Shown: positions 35,003 through 44,207, counted from the stretch's first letter. The stretch: DNA of 64,000 nucleotides from Methylobacterium tardum (GCF_023546765.1 NZ_CP097484.1:2946001-3010000), one strand, 5' to 3'. Numbers and translations are program-made. Notes: generated from the sequence alone by a model not told the origin.

Positions 35003-36937
35003 TCAGGAAGCCCGCTTCGGCACGTAGCCGTCGCGGAAGCCGTCGGTCGGCCTCGGCGGGGGCGGAGACTTCCGCGCCTCGGCCTGCGCCTTCGCGACCC
35101 GGTCGGCCTCGCGGTCGCGCTTGACGGCGCGGTTCACCAGGGCGCGGTCGGCGGCGATCTCGGCAGCCGGGTTCACGGACCTACCGTTCGAGACCCTCGT
35201 CGGCCAGCTCATCGCCAGCATGGCGACGTAGTGCGAGGCGTTCTCGTCCTGCTTGCCCACCGTCAGCCCCGGCACGAAGGCGCGGGTGACGTTGTCCAGC
35301 CGCGCGATGGCTTCCAGGTAGGCATCGCCCGCCTCGGCGAGGATCGGGTATTCCCCTGCCGCGAAGGCCTGCTTGACGCGGGCGGCCACCAGGACCGCCT
35401 TGGCGAACGGGTACTCGAAGGCAGGCTGCCACTCCCGATACAGCCGCAGACCCTCGGCACGTGCCGCAGGCGACGTGAGGTCCACGGTGGTGGGAGGCAT
35501 CGGCATGGCGGGGTCGTCTGAGGGTATCGGCACCGTGGGCTTCGAAGGAACGGTCACGCGCTTCTTGGCGGGCTTGGGCGAAGCCATGCCATCGGCCCGT
35601 GCCTCCCGAAGGGTGCGCCGGCGTTCCTGGGCGGCAGCCACGGTGGAAGCCTTCAGGCGCAGCTTCCTCGCTTTCTCGATCTCCTGCTTGAACCGGTATC
35701 GCTCCGCGATGGCCGGCCCGATGTCAGGGGCCGCGGCCTCGGCGTGGGAAAACGCCCAGAAGACCTTGTCGGCCCCGTCCCGGGCGATCGCGTCGAGGAG
35801 CCTCTGCCCACGGCAGGCGCCCGTCTCGAAGGCCGGGGTGATCGCCTCGCCCGTGAGCGCCTCGTGGATCGCGGCGAGCCATAGGTCGTGGCGGACCCGC
35901 ATCTCGGACTGCAGGAGCGGTGCGGCCCGGCCCGTCTTCCGATTGCGCAGCCGGGCGCTCGGCAGACTCGACCCGAGGCGGACGATCGTCTCAGGGCGCA
36001 CGGCGTACGGGGGCGCGTCCCGGCGCTCGCAGAGCGACGCGAAGGTCTCCTCGTCCAAGGCACGGGTCGGCACGGCGTCCAGGCGCTCGGGCGGGCAGAG
36101 GCGGATGGTGAGAGCGATCGAGGCGACGGCGCGCGCCTGCAGCGCAGCGCCGTCATCGCCGGTGACGATCTCGCCCGCCCGGCGGCGCGTATCGTGCGCC
36201 GTCCCGACTGAGACGATCTCGAACGACCGGACGTGCTCGGCGATCTCCTCCACGGCCGGCGTCAGGTACCGGATCCGGAGCTGGCCGACGTGCAGGCTCG
36301 CGCCGGGGGCAGGCTCGGGCATGCCGAGCGCGGCGGCGAGGTCCTCGGGGCTGTACTCCATGACGAAGGGCTGCATGCCCGGCTCGTAGCGGATCCGCTC
36401 GGCCGCGACGTGGGCGAGCACTTGGCGGTACAGCAGCGAGGAGGACCGGCGACGGAACCGGGCGAGGACGGACAGGTCGAGGTGCGCGTACCGGCTGCCG
36501 GGCTGCTGCAGCGGAACGGCCCACGCCGGCAGGTGGAAGTGGAACATCGCGCCCCGTTTCAGCGGCTCGGGCGCACGGCCGAACAGCCTCTTCAGGGCGG
36601 CGACGAGCTCGCGCGGCTGCGCGTCGTGCCCACCGGCCGACAGGACCGTCAGCGCCGACGCGACGGAGCAGAGCCGCGCGGCGCGGATCGACGTCTCCGT
36701 CTCCTCGCCCTGGGCCGTCAGCGCCACCAGGGCCTCGAACAAGGAGATGTCGCGTGCGGTGATGCCGTCACCCCCGGCCAGCGTCCGGTCGCGCAGCCAT
36801 GCTACGGAGCGCGGGACCGACGGCGCGACCCTGAGGAAGTCCTGCACGGAGGTCAGGGCCTCGGACAGCGCGCCCCGGGCCTTCGGCACGAACGGGGCGC
36901 GGCGGCGAGAGGACGTGGGGCGGGAGGTCAGGGACAT
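35003..36937 (-). CDS. Plasmid-type replication initiator (Rep_3-like winged-helix)
   Basis: 644 residues from MSLTSRPTSSRRR (36937). The start is set by the coding start; a longer frame upstream is empty of motifs. Residues 140-260 (YAHLDLSVLARFRRRSSSLL ... YSPEDLAAALGMPE ... LRIRYLTPAVEEIAEHVR) resemble the winged-helix DNA-binding part of RepA/Rep_3 initiators. The C-terminal 200 residues are low-complexity and basic. The upstream region 36938-37312 holds boxes, as an origin would. Confidence 0.6.
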   Translation of the reverse strand: MSLTSRPTSSRRRAPFVPKARGALSEALTSVQDFLRVAPSVPRSVAWLRDRTLAGGDGITARDISLFEALVALTAQGEETETSIRAARLCSVASALTVLSAGGHDAQPRELVAALKRLFGRAPEPLKRGAMFHFHLPAWAVPLQQPGSRYAHLDLSVLARFRRRSSSLLYRQVLAHVAAERIRYEPGMQPFVMEYSPEDLAAALGMPEPAPGASLHVGQLRIRYLTPAVEEIAEHVRSFEIVSVGTAHDTRRRAGEIVTGDDGAALQARAVASIALTIRLCPPERLDAVPTRALDEETFASLCERRDAPPYAVRPETIVRLGSSLPSARLRNRKTGRAAPLLQSEMRVRHDLWLAAIHEALTGEAITPAFETGACRGQRLLDAIARDGADKVFWAFSHAEAAAPDIGPAIAERYRFKQEIEKARKLRLKASTVAAAQERRRTLREARADGMASPKPAKKRVTVPSKPTVPIPSDDPAMPMPPTTVDLTSPAARAEGLRLYREWQPAFEYPFAKAVLVAARVKQAFAAGEYPILAEAGDAYLEAIARLDNVTRAFVPGLTVGKQDENASHYVAMLAMSWPTRVSNGRSVNPAAEIAADRALVNRAVKRDREADRVAKAQAEARKSPPPPRPTDGFRDGYVPKRAS

Positions 36938-37312
36938 GGCGCCTAGATCTGCAAACCTGCAACGGATGATACGCCTCGGTTTGCCAATCACAAGAGGCAG
37001 TTGGCACGGAAATTTGGCTGGGGCGCCGGGGCACAATACTGAGAGATCTGGGCGTGCGCCCCGAGAGGGCCCTGACGGGGCGTGGAGAGGTGGGACCGAG
37101 GCTAAGGCCGGTCGGTCGCTATTAGTATTGTCACCGCCCTCCACGCCTCTCCCCTAGGGGAAATGCCGATTTCGCCGTTGCAGGTTTACACGTCGAGCGG
37201 TGCAACTTTGCACCCTCGGATCGGCCGCGCACCTGCAACCCTTCAACCGGGCGCATGGCGCGGCTCTGGTGTGACCTGGAGGCCGTGACGGGGGCCCGCG
37301 TAGGCTGCCGCC
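36938..37312. promoter_or_regulatory. Divergent control/origin region with TGCAA boxes
   Basis: CTGCAAC occurs at 36957-36963 and 37233-37239 and in reverse at 37177-37183. A near copy, CTGCAAA, sits at 36949. A perfect inverted repeat GGTGCAA-CT-TTGCACC is at 37199-37214. The region separates the leftward initiator gene from the rightward tail-like gene, so these could be iterons or operators. Confidence 0.5.
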
Positions 37313-38116
37313 ATGGCCGGCATCCCCCTCGACGTCATCAGCGACATCTGCAACCAGGTCGGGCAGTGGCAGCACGCCTTCCTGTCCGAAACGTCGCTCA
37401 AGCGCTACCGCCGCGCCTGCGCGTGGACCATGTCGGAGGTCGCTAAGGCGGCCGCCGGGGGAGCCACGGCCGCCGTCGACGAGGCGTTCCAGGATCCCAC
37501 GCCGTGGATGCGGCGGGCGTTCAAGTACATGCGCGCGCTGAACAAGGGGTCCGACGAGGTCGACGCGGACGTCTTCGTCCTGCCCAGCCAGTCGATCGTC
37601 ATGAAGTACAGCATGGGCGACGGCCCCAACGTCCGCCGCCCCGGCGACGTCGGCCTGGCCAAGGACACCATCCTCGTCCCCAACTGGAAGAACTTGCAGC
37701 TCACCCAGGGCATCAACCGCAACAGCTATGGCAACCTGCCTGGGGGCGTCGCCGCGCGCCTCGCACGTGAGGCCCTGGGGCAGCTGGCCAAGCATCGCGC
37801 ACCCGGCAGGTGGGGCGTCTACAAGGGTGAGCTGGACGTGGGCGGGTCGCGCGTCATGGGCTACATCGCCCGCCCACCGCGCGGGTATGCGCCCATCGGC
37901 AAGAACGGGCGCGAGATCGTCGTGAACCTCGGCAGGCCGCGCGCGCTCCTCGTCGCGATCCAGCAGGCGACGTACAAGCCCGTGATGCAGCCCTTCTACG
38001 ACAAGGCCATGCGCAAGGCCGTCGAGCGGATCCCCGCGCAGATGGGAGGTGAGCTGCGCGACGCCATCGAGTACCGGGCGGCCAACGGCGGCATGCGCCG
38101 GCTCGGCGCGGCCTGA
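37313..38116 (+). CDS. Minor tail protein Z (GPZ)-like
   Basis: 267 residues. The layout AFQDPTPWMRRAFKYMRA, then VLPSQSIVMKYSMGDGP, then SYGNLPGGVAARLAREALGQ and a late LGRPRALLVAIQQATYKPVM resembles the prophage minor tail protein Z family in order and spacing. It is the only structural-like gene I find. Start ATG 37313 follows a CCGCC stretch rather than a strong ribosome site. Confidence 0.45.
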   Translation: MAGIPLDVISDICNQVGQWQHAFLSETSLKRYRRACAWTMSEVAKAAAGGATAAVDEAFQDPTPWMRRAFKYMRALNKGSDEVDADVFVLPSQSIVMKYSMGDGPNVRRPGDVGLAKDTILVPNWKNLQLTQGINRNSYGNLPGGVAARLAREALGQLAKHRAPGRWGVYKGELDVGGSRVMGYIARPPRGYAPIGKNGREIVVNLGRPRALLVAIQQATYKPVMQPFYDKAMRKAVERIPAQMGGELRDAIEYRAANGGMRRLGAA

Positions 38117-38615
38117 CCCCATCCCCCCTGGGACCTGGAACGCATGACGGGCCCGGGCCGAACCTGCCCGGGCTGATGATGCCGATCCCGCGGCAGCCGC
38201 GGGCATGGGCCCGGGTAGGGTGGGACGGCCTCGCACCCAGGGGATGGTGATGTAGGGGGGCACGGGAGCCGACGGGGAGGGAGCCCGACCCGTCCATGGT
38301 GGCGTCCGCATTTCCGGACGCCGTGGCGCACGTGATCCAGGGCCCGCCCCGCCTGCCCGGCCTCCCAAGCCGTGCCGGCGCCCCACGCCGCCCGGCGCGC
38401 GCCTAGGGCGCGCCATGGCCGCCGCGGCCGCGGGGCCTGCCCCCTCCCACCCATGGCATGGGGTCCCCTGGGCCTGGAGAAACCTGCGGGGAAGCATTCG
38501 CCCCCGGGACCGCGCGACTTGTAGAATTTCGTGGGAGGCTTCCGCATTCGATGCGAGGCCAAGCCCCTGACCCGGCAGGGGAAACCCGCCACCCGAATGC
38601 GGAGTAACCCGTGCC
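38117..38615. other. Gene-free 0.5 kb with inverted repeats
   Basis: Very GC-rich and without a coding frame I believe. It holds a perfect GGCGTCCG/CGGACGCC pair (38301-38322) and a perfect TCCGCATTCG (38541-38550) / CGAATGCGGA (38594-38603) pair with a 43-bp gap, just upstream of the HTH gene. Could be operators or an att/cos-type site. Confidence 0.4.
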
Positions 38616-38840
38616 GTGACCGGCCAGCCGACGCCATCGCCCGACGCCGCCGCGCCCCGCGGCCGGACCTACCCCATAACCGAGCTCGCCGAGATGACCG
38701 GCTGGCACCGGGACACGATTGCGGACTTGCTGAGGCGCAAGGACAACCCGCTGCCGTACGAGGCCAGGGGCCGCCAAAGGGCGAGTAGCAGATTACGCTG
38801 CGGCGGTTGGCGCGAGGACGTCGCTACTCAGGAAAGCTAG
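38616..38840 (+). CDS. Excisionase/MerR-like HTH protein, C-terminus odd
   Basis: A GTG-started 74-residue frame. The core TYPITELAEMTGWHRDTIADLL is a helix-turn-helix followed by RRKDNPLPYEARGR, as in phage terminase-small-subunit or excisionase proteins. After that the sequence becomes unlike a domain (RASSRLRCGGW), so the true gene may be truncated at the element's right edge. Confidence 0.5.
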   Translation: MTGQPTPSPDAAAPRGRTYPITELAEMTGWHRDTIADLLRRKDNPLPYEARGRQRASSRLRCGGWREDVATQES

Positions 38841-39294
38841 GACGGGTCCGTGCAGCGCGCCTTGCCGTTTAAGGGAACATCAAATTGGGAACAGCTGTGT
38901 GTAAGCGCCCTCAGCTGGGAACCCGAGTAGTTCCAAACTTATTCTTTCTGCCCGGAAGCAGACCTTCGGCTAAGCGCCCATTCCGGTCGTCTAAGGAGCC
39001 GCGAACGCTCCTCGATAGCGGACATTCACCTGGACGATTGCGGCGGCCCATTCACATAAGGGCACGCTACGGAATTAACGTCGGTTCGGTGGGTTCGTTT
39101 CAACCGGATGAAACACAAGGCTGCAATGGCACGTGGGTGACCCGCGAATCGCTACACTCAGAACTCGATCCCGCCTGCAGATTAGCAATCGCGGCGCGGA
39201 CGGGGTGCGCGGGCCGGGCGAGCCATGATGATATGGCCGCCCGGCCATCGGGCTGAGGCTGCGTTTTCCAGTTGCTGCCCGCCTCCTCGATGCA
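38841..39294. other. Gene-free junction region at the right end of the element
   Basis: No coding frame is convincing. It marks the change from prophage-like to chromosomal sequence. I could not find a direct repeat of the tRNA 3' end. The word ATAGCGGACATTCACC (near 39014) recurs in related form at other gaps in this window. Confidence 0.4.
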
Positions 39295-40341
39295 TCAGGC
39301 AATCGGTAGCTCAATCCGGCAGCGCACGCCGTCCTCGTCCAGCCGGTAGTCGACCTGCGCCTGGAGCGCGTAGGCCAGGGCCTGCTGGATCAATTCCGCG
39401 CCGTAGCCGCGGTGCATGATCTTGTCGGGATCGACGGCGACGCCGCTCTCAACCCAGATCAGGGCAAGCCGGTGTTGCCCGCGCTGATCAAGCGCCACCT
39501 CCCAGGTTACGCCGAGCCGGCCGGTCTCGCCCTTCAGCGCACCGTGCTTGACGGCGTTGGTGGTCAGCTCGTGAACCGCCAGGGCGAAGTTCTGCACCTG
39601 CCGCACTGTCAGGTGCACCTCCGGCCCGGAGATCGTCACGCGGTCGAACGCGCTATCGGCATATGGGGCCAGCTCAGCCCGGACGAGCGCGCCGATTTCT
39701 ACCGTGTCGGTACCGCCCTCGCTGAGCAGGCCCTGGACCCGGCTGAGCGCCTGCAGCCGGTGCCCGAACGTCTCCACCGAGCCGCGTTGTTTCACCGTGC
39801 CGTTCGCGATCGCGATGACCACGCCGAGCAGATTGCGCGTCCGGTGCTGCAGTTCGCCGGCCAGAAGTCGTTGACGCTGCTCCCCGGCTCGGGCGCGCTC
39901 ACCAGCCTCGCGCAGTGCCGCTTCGGTCTGCCGTAGGCCCGTGATGTCACGCTGAACCGAGATCCAATGGGTAATCTGCCCTGACCCGTCCTGCATGGGG
40001 GTGATCAGCCACTCCATGCGGTAGGTGCTGCCGTCCCGGCGGTAGTTCACCGCCTCCCCCTGGAACGACGCGCTTCGTGAGAGCGTCTTGCGCACTCGGT
40101 CGAGCATCGCGCGGTCAGTCCCCGGTCCCTGTAAGAACCGCGGCGAGCGCCCGATGACTTCTTCGTGGGTGTAGCCGCTCATGCGATAGAAGGCTGGGTT
40201 GGCGTAGACGATCACCGGACCGGGCGCATCGATTTCTGGCGTGGTGATGAGCACCGCCTCGCCGATCGCTTCCAGAGCTACTTCGAACAGGGCTGCGCCT
40301 GGCAGCAAATGAGCGGGGGAAGGATCAGATCCACGGGTCAC
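39295..40341 (-). CDS. HWE-family sensor kinase with a cysteine-less LOV-like PAS domain
   Basis: 348 residues. The PAS domain (about 20-140) has GRSPRFLQGPGTDR at 64-77, which is the LOV adduct motif GxNCRFLQ with Asn and the photoactive Cys replaced (S66, P67). The HisKA_2/HWE-like helix (GELQHRTRNLLG, His 166) and the ATP-binding lobe (HELTTNAVKHGAL) follow. It probably senses something other than flavin-adduct light, or is blind. Start is set at MTRGSDPS. It is encoded opposite to the prophage genes. Confidence 0.8.
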   Translation of the reverse strand: MTRGSDPSPAHLLPGAALFEVALEAIGEAVLITTPEIDAPGPVIVYANPAFYRMSGYTHEEVIGRSPRFLQGPGTDRAMLDRVRKTLSRSASFQGEAVNYRRDGSTYRMEWLITPMQDGSGQITHWISVQRDITGLRQTEAALREAGERARAGEQRQRLLAGELQHRTRNLLGVVIAIANGTVKQRGSVETFGHRLQALSRVQGLLSEGGTDTVEIGALVRAELAPYADSAFDRVTISGPEVHLTVRQVQNFALAVHELTTNAVKHGALKGETGRLGVTWEVALDQRGQHRLALIWVESGVAVDPDKIMHRGYGAELIQQALAYALQAQVDYRLDEDGVRCRIELPIA

Positions 40342-40654
40342 AGGTGGGCCTCTGATCTCTCATCCGGTGGTGAACTGGTGAGTGCCGCCCCTGTTCCCAA
40401 GGTTTGCGATGAAGATGGCGCCGCGGCGTCATCCCAAATGCTCATTTAAGAGGCGGCTCGGCATCGACGCGCCTGCGCACGCCATCCCGGATCTTTAGGT
40501 GAAGTGCTGCCTGATGTGCCGGGCGAAGCACCGCAGAACTCTGAACAAAATAAATGAGGCGCTTGCTCAGATAGCGTAATCCGTTCATCTTGCCGAGCAT
40601 GAAATTATTGAGCAATAAAGCGGCAATGAGACGCTGTCATAAAATTGTAATCTG
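40342..40654. other. Gene-free intergenic region
   Basis: No frame over 60 codons fits. It is AT-richer than the surrounding genes towards its right end. Nothing recognisable. Confidence 0.4.
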
Positions 40655-40906
40655 ATGACCCGATCCGTCATGACGGTCGTCGCATTAGCTGCCAACGTGA
40701 TGCCTGCCGTCGCTGGATGCCAGGATGCAGCGGGCAGCTATAATCAGGCCCTAGACGATATTTCTATCTATCTTCGAAGGTACACAAGGTGCCTGCAGAC
40801 AAGTCCATCCAGTTATGCCTGCGGCGTCGAGTTCCATAGGCTCGGCAAAGCGCAAGAAGATTTTGAGTCCGCAGTGTTGTGGCGCCAAAAGGAATGTCGA
40901 GATTAG
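40655..40906 (+). CDS. Small exported hypothetical protein (83 aa)
   Basis: A signal peptide (MTRSVMTVVALAANVMPAVA) followed by a helical mature part with four Cys (GCQDAAG, TRCLQTSP, SYACGVEF, KECRD), so two disulfides are likely. Unknown function. Confidence 0.5.
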   Translation: MTRSVMTVVALAANVMPAVAGCQDAAGSYNQALDDISIYLRRYTRCLQTSPSSYACGVEFHRLGKAQEDFESAVLWRQKECRD

Positions 40907-40974
40907 GATACTGCGGTGCTGTAATCTCGGAGCTTGGATCTGCAGTGACATCGATCACGAACGTAAGATCTGGA

Positions 40975-41244
40975 TCAATCACCGTCGCGTTGCGGAAGGC
41001 GCTCTTCGAGGTGAGTTGCCGCATCCGCGTAGAGTTCAAAGCGCCGCAGCAGGACCGCCCGCTTCTCGGGCTTGCGCGTCCCATCCATCTTCGATTTTGC
41101 CTTGTCCGCGCGCTCGCGCATCTTCTTGGCCAGCTTTCCGAATGCCTCGTCGATCCTGGTGCTGACCTTCTCAGCCTCGGCCTTCATCGCGTCTTGGTGG
41201 TCCCGCACGGAGCCGGGGAACGTGCTCTTTTTGTCCTTGCCCAT
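40975..41244 (-). CDS. Hypothetical charged helical protein (89 aa)
   Basis: Lys/Glu-rich and helical throughout (AMKAEAEKVSTRIDEAFGKL), basic overall, no signal. Convergent with the preceding small gene. Family unknown. Confidence 0.5.
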   Translation of the reverse strand: MGKDKKSTFPGSVRDHQDAMKAEAEKVSTRIDEAFGKLAKKMRERADKAKSKMDGTRKPEKRAVLLRRFELYADAATHLEERLPQRDGD

Positions 41245-41325
41245 TGTCGCCCTCTGTCAATCCACCAGACCCCCTCTTAAGCTATGCATTACGACGATGC
41301 GATCACGGCCGCCCAGCGCTTCCCA

Positions 41326-41673
41326 TCAAGCGGGTGGCCTTGGCGCCTTGTCCTGCCTGAGAAGCTCCAGCTCTTCGGCGCTGAGGTCCTCAATCCCGAT
41401 CAGGCGCTCGTCCGTGTCAGCCACCGCGCGGATGAGTTCATCGAGCTTGATCTGGATAGCCGCGATGTCCCGTGCGCCGGCCACCAGGATCACGCCGGCC
41501 AGGAGCATGGCGGCGATGGACAGGAACAGGTTGAAGACGAGCGCCCAGTGGTCGTTGAAGCTGAGGAGGGCGCCAGCCCCCAGGCCCGCCGCGACCGTGA
41601 AGCATGTCGCCAGAAAGCCGATCGGCTTCGAGAGCCACACGGCGAGGGAAACGATGGGTCGGTCGAGCATCAA
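41326..41673 (-). CDS. Low-affinity iron permease family membrane protein
   Basis: 115 residues with two close membrane helices (AVWLSKPIGFLATCFTVAAG and LFLSIAAMLLAGVILVAG), then AAIQIKLDELIRAV, the signature spacing of the small FTR1-unrelated low-affinity iron permease family. Transport activity in this short form is not established. Confidence 0.65.
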   Translation of the reverse strand: MMLDRPIVSLAVWLSKPIGFLATCFTVAAGLGAGALLSFNDHWALVFNLFLSIAAMLLAGVILVAGARDIAAIQIKLDELIRAVADTDERLIGIEDLSAEELELLRQDKAPRPPA

Positions 41674-41840
41674 TCACCAAGCTTTACCATGCAGCTTTAG
41701 CGATACCGCCCCAGCGGTGAAGCGCGAACTGCGCCGCTTCGGCCAGGAGCACGGGGTTGTGATGCCTTCAACGTAGAGCCTATGAACTGACGCTCCGTAC
41801 ACGTTAGCCGGCCGACTGTTTATCGGCAGAAGGAGCGATC

Positions 41841-42143
41841 ATGGCCACGATCGAGCAACTTGCTACCACGTTGCAGGGGCTGGCTGGGCCTGGGATCAAG
41901 CGCAAGGAACTGATCGCGGCCGTTCGCGAGAAGCACCCGAAAGCGTCCAAGAAGGACATCGTGCCGGCCGCCTTTTACGCCCTTACCAGCACCGTGGAAG
42001 GCGACGTGGAGCGCGCGCATCGACTTCAAGCCTTCGCGCTGAGCGAGCGTGCTGCTGAGGAGGGCGAGGCACCACTTCCCGTGACACGCCGAAAGAAGGA
42101 TAGGCGTAGAGATGCCCGTCGGGGCCAACAACAGGTGCACTGA
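41841..42143 (+). CDS. Hypothetical protein with basic tail (100 aa)
   Basis: The N-terminal 75 residues are a helical HTH-like bundle (IKRKELIAAVREKHPKASKK DIVPAAF split here). The C-terminus is strongly basic (RRKKDRRRDARR). The start follows AAGGAGCG. A nucleic-acid role is possible. Confidence 0.5.
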   Translation: MATIEQLATTLQGLAGPGIKRKELIAAVREKHPKASKKDIVPAAFYALTSTVEGDVERAHRLQAFALSERAAEEGEAPLPVTRRKKDRRRDARRGQQQVH

Positions 42144-42233
42144 CCGAGCCGACGATACGGCCAAGGTCATCACATCGTCGTGGCAAAGCCATAGGGTGCG
42201 CGCTCCCCAGCACGCCCGACCCGACGAGACCCC

Positions 42234-42380
42234 GTGGCAGATTGGTTAGATGACCCGGAAGACGGCCGCTCGCCGCCGTTCGCCGAGCAAAGCTGGATGC
42301 GGCTATACATCCTTGCAGGGTTGATCGGATCCGGGACGCTTGGCGTGATTGGCGGGATGCTGCACGTCTTTCCCTGCTGA
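42234..42380 (+). CDS. Small membrane protein (48 aa)
   Basis: GTG start (VADWLDDPEDGRSPPF) then an amphipathic region and one membrane helix with Gly-rich face (LAGLIGSGTLGVIGGML). It is below the usual gene-caller length. The region to 42770 after it holds nothing I believe. Confidence 0.45.
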   Translation: MADWLDDPEDGRSPPFAEQSWMRLYILAGLIGSGTLGVIGGMLHVFPC

Positions 42381-42772
42381 CCAGGCTACTGGAGAACTAC
42401 AGGATGAGCTGAGGCGACCAGCGCCAGCTCTTCACGTTCGAACCTGTGCCGTCTCGGCGGGTCGCTGGCGGCTATCACTGGGCGATCCGCAAGCATGGAA
42501 AGCTGGTACAGCGCTCCGATACCGCGCTTGCGACGGAGGGCAAGGCGCGCAACTAGGCGCTGGCCTGATCGGGCAGCTCCGCGTCGGGCAGGTGAACTGG
42601 TAGCTGCGATTGGTCCGCGCCACGTCGGAGGCAAACAAGAACCCGGCACGACAAACTGCCGGGCGGGCTCTGAGCCTCGCACCTTGGTGTCAACGCGGAC
42701 CACAAGGCTCCGTTGGCACCTGCGCTGAGACGGGGCGCCACGGCATAGCTAGGATGGGCTTATAACAGAAAG

Positions 42773-42800
42773 GCCCGCCGCGGGAGCGAGCCGGGCGGGC
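42773..42800 (-). terminator. Terminator of the secreted protein gene at 42862-43155
   Basis: GCCCGCC / GGCGGGC stem with a T-run on the minus strand (TTTCTGTT). It lies about 60 bp after that gene's stop. Confidence 0.55.
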
Positions 42801-42861
42801 AAAGAAAGTCGAGAAGAAAATCGCCGCGTTCTCTGGCATTCACGACTGAGCTCGGAGAGGC

Positions 42862-43155
42862 TTAGCCGCCGCTGCCGTTGCTACCGCCCGTGCTCCCCGT
42901 TGAGCCGGCACGCGAGGGCTGGCCCTCGTTGCCGCCCGCGGCTGACTCAGGCGTGATACCATCCGCAGCGCGGCCAGTCGGGGTGTAAGTGCCGGCACCT
43001 GGAGCACCGGTTGAGCCGCTCTGCCGCGTCACCACGCCGGGCGAGCCGGGCGGAACGACGACGGTCGTGCTGGTGGGTGTCTCAATCACAGCTTGCGCGA
43101 GAGCCGGCGAGACGAGCGCAGCAACGCAAGTTGCGGTTAGAATTGTCTTGATCAT
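42862..43155 (-). CDS. Small exported Gly/Ser/Thr-rich protein
   Basis: 97 residues with signal peptide (MIKTILTATCVAALVSPALA) and a low-complexity mature part of GSTG and PTG repeats. Unknown function; likely envelope. The stretch 43156-43507 upstream holds nothing I recognise. Confidence 0.55.
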   Translation of the reverse strand: MIKTILTATCVAALVSPALAQAVIETPTSTTVVVPPGSPGVVTRQSGSTGAPGAGTYTPTGRAADGITPESAAGGNEGQPSRAGSTGSTGGSNGSGG

Positions 43156-43507
43156 GTTAGACGCCTAATCATATGGACCGGGCAGGAAACTCCTGTTTCG
43201 ACCCAACTCCGGTTACGCGTGATTGATCCGCATGTGTTGATCAGCGCCGTCTATCCATGAAAAGCCCGCCCCGGCGAACCGGGTGGTCTTCTTGTGCCGC
43301 GCAGCAGGCTGTTTTGGAGGCGCACGAGTTAGATCTGAAGGCGTGAGCGGATGCGCTTCTGATGGCGCTGCGGCGCAAGCTCGCCCAACACGAACTCCCG
43401 GGCCGACGCGCGCGCATGAACCGATCGCAATCCCCAACGCGCGAGCCTCAACGACCTGTGACTCTAGGGCGCTGGCGACCTCTGCTTCAGCATGACATGT
43501 CGGAGCT

Positions 43508-43768
43508 ATGCCGAGCCCTGATCCGCAGACCTGTGAAGTGAAGATCGGGGGCGCCTGGATTGCCGTCAGTCTGGACGAAGCCGCGGCGCTGCACATCATG
43601 GCTGTCAAGCGCTGTCCGGCCTGTCACGGGCGCGTGGCGGTCAACGGGACGTATAGCGGGCCGAAGGTTCTACGACGCCTGTATCACCGCAAGGCGCACA
43701 ATGGCTGCCCCCTCAAGGCTGACACGTACAATGGTCGGCTATCGCCGCATCCGCAGGCACTAACCTGA
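43508..43768 (+). CDS. Hypothetical protein with CPACHG motif (86 aa)
   Basis: Contains CEVKIGGAWIAVSLDE and a zinc- or haem-like KRCPACHGRVAVNG, then a His/Lys-rich tail ending NGCPLKADTYNG. The pattern suggests metal binding. Family unknown. Confidence 0.5.
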   Translation: MPSPDPQTCEVKIGGAWIAVSLDEAAALHIMAVKRCPACHGRVAVNGTYSGPKVLRRLYHRKAHNGCPLKADTYNGRLSPHPQALT

Positions 43769-44207
43769 CGCTCTGTGCTATCCCGCCATCGCACGGCCGT
43801 GGCGAGATCGCCGAGCAACCCCGAACAAAAGAGGCCGCCCCAGAGGAGCGGCCTGAGTCTAGGGAGGAAACGCCCAAGAAGGGCTGCAGCGCGGCGATGC
43901 TGGCGCTATCGCTTTGCTGCAATGCGCCAACCGATGCTGCGCTGCGATGTTCCGCCTAACTCTGGCGGTGGATATCTGACGCCCACCGGCCCGACCCGTG
44001 GGACGGGGGGATGTCTGCTGGACCGGGCCGAAGGGTGTCCCTCGTGAGGACGCTCCAAGGTGCGAGCCAACGATCTGACGGTCAATGAGAAAACCCGTCC
44101 CGGTATCTGACGCGTCTAGGCGGTCTCGGCCTTGGAAACCGTGTGCGGCATCCCATGGTTTGACGGAGACGTGGTCAGTCCTGACGGCGCAATCTTTGGA
44201 GCCGTCT
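43769..44207. other. Gene-free region with a hairpin
   Basis: No frame fits on either strand. It holds an AGGCCGC / GCGGCCT stem (43832-43854) that would act as a terminator on the minus strand (TTTTGTT after it). Otherwise nothing. Confidence 0.4.

Larger units (their letters stand above)
17249..38840. mobile_element. Prophage-like element without visible integrase or capsid genes
   Basis: About 45 mostly short genes overlap by ATGA or GTGA in long operons. They include a repressor/antirepressor switch, a plasmid-type replication initiator, holin, endolysin and spanin genes, and a GPZ-like tail gene. It starts just after a tRNA and ends before a chromosomal histidine kinase gene. I found no direct repeat of the tRNA 3' end on the right, so both ends are approximate. 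No integrase, terminase, portal, protease or major capsid gene is recognisable. Confidence 0.7.
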
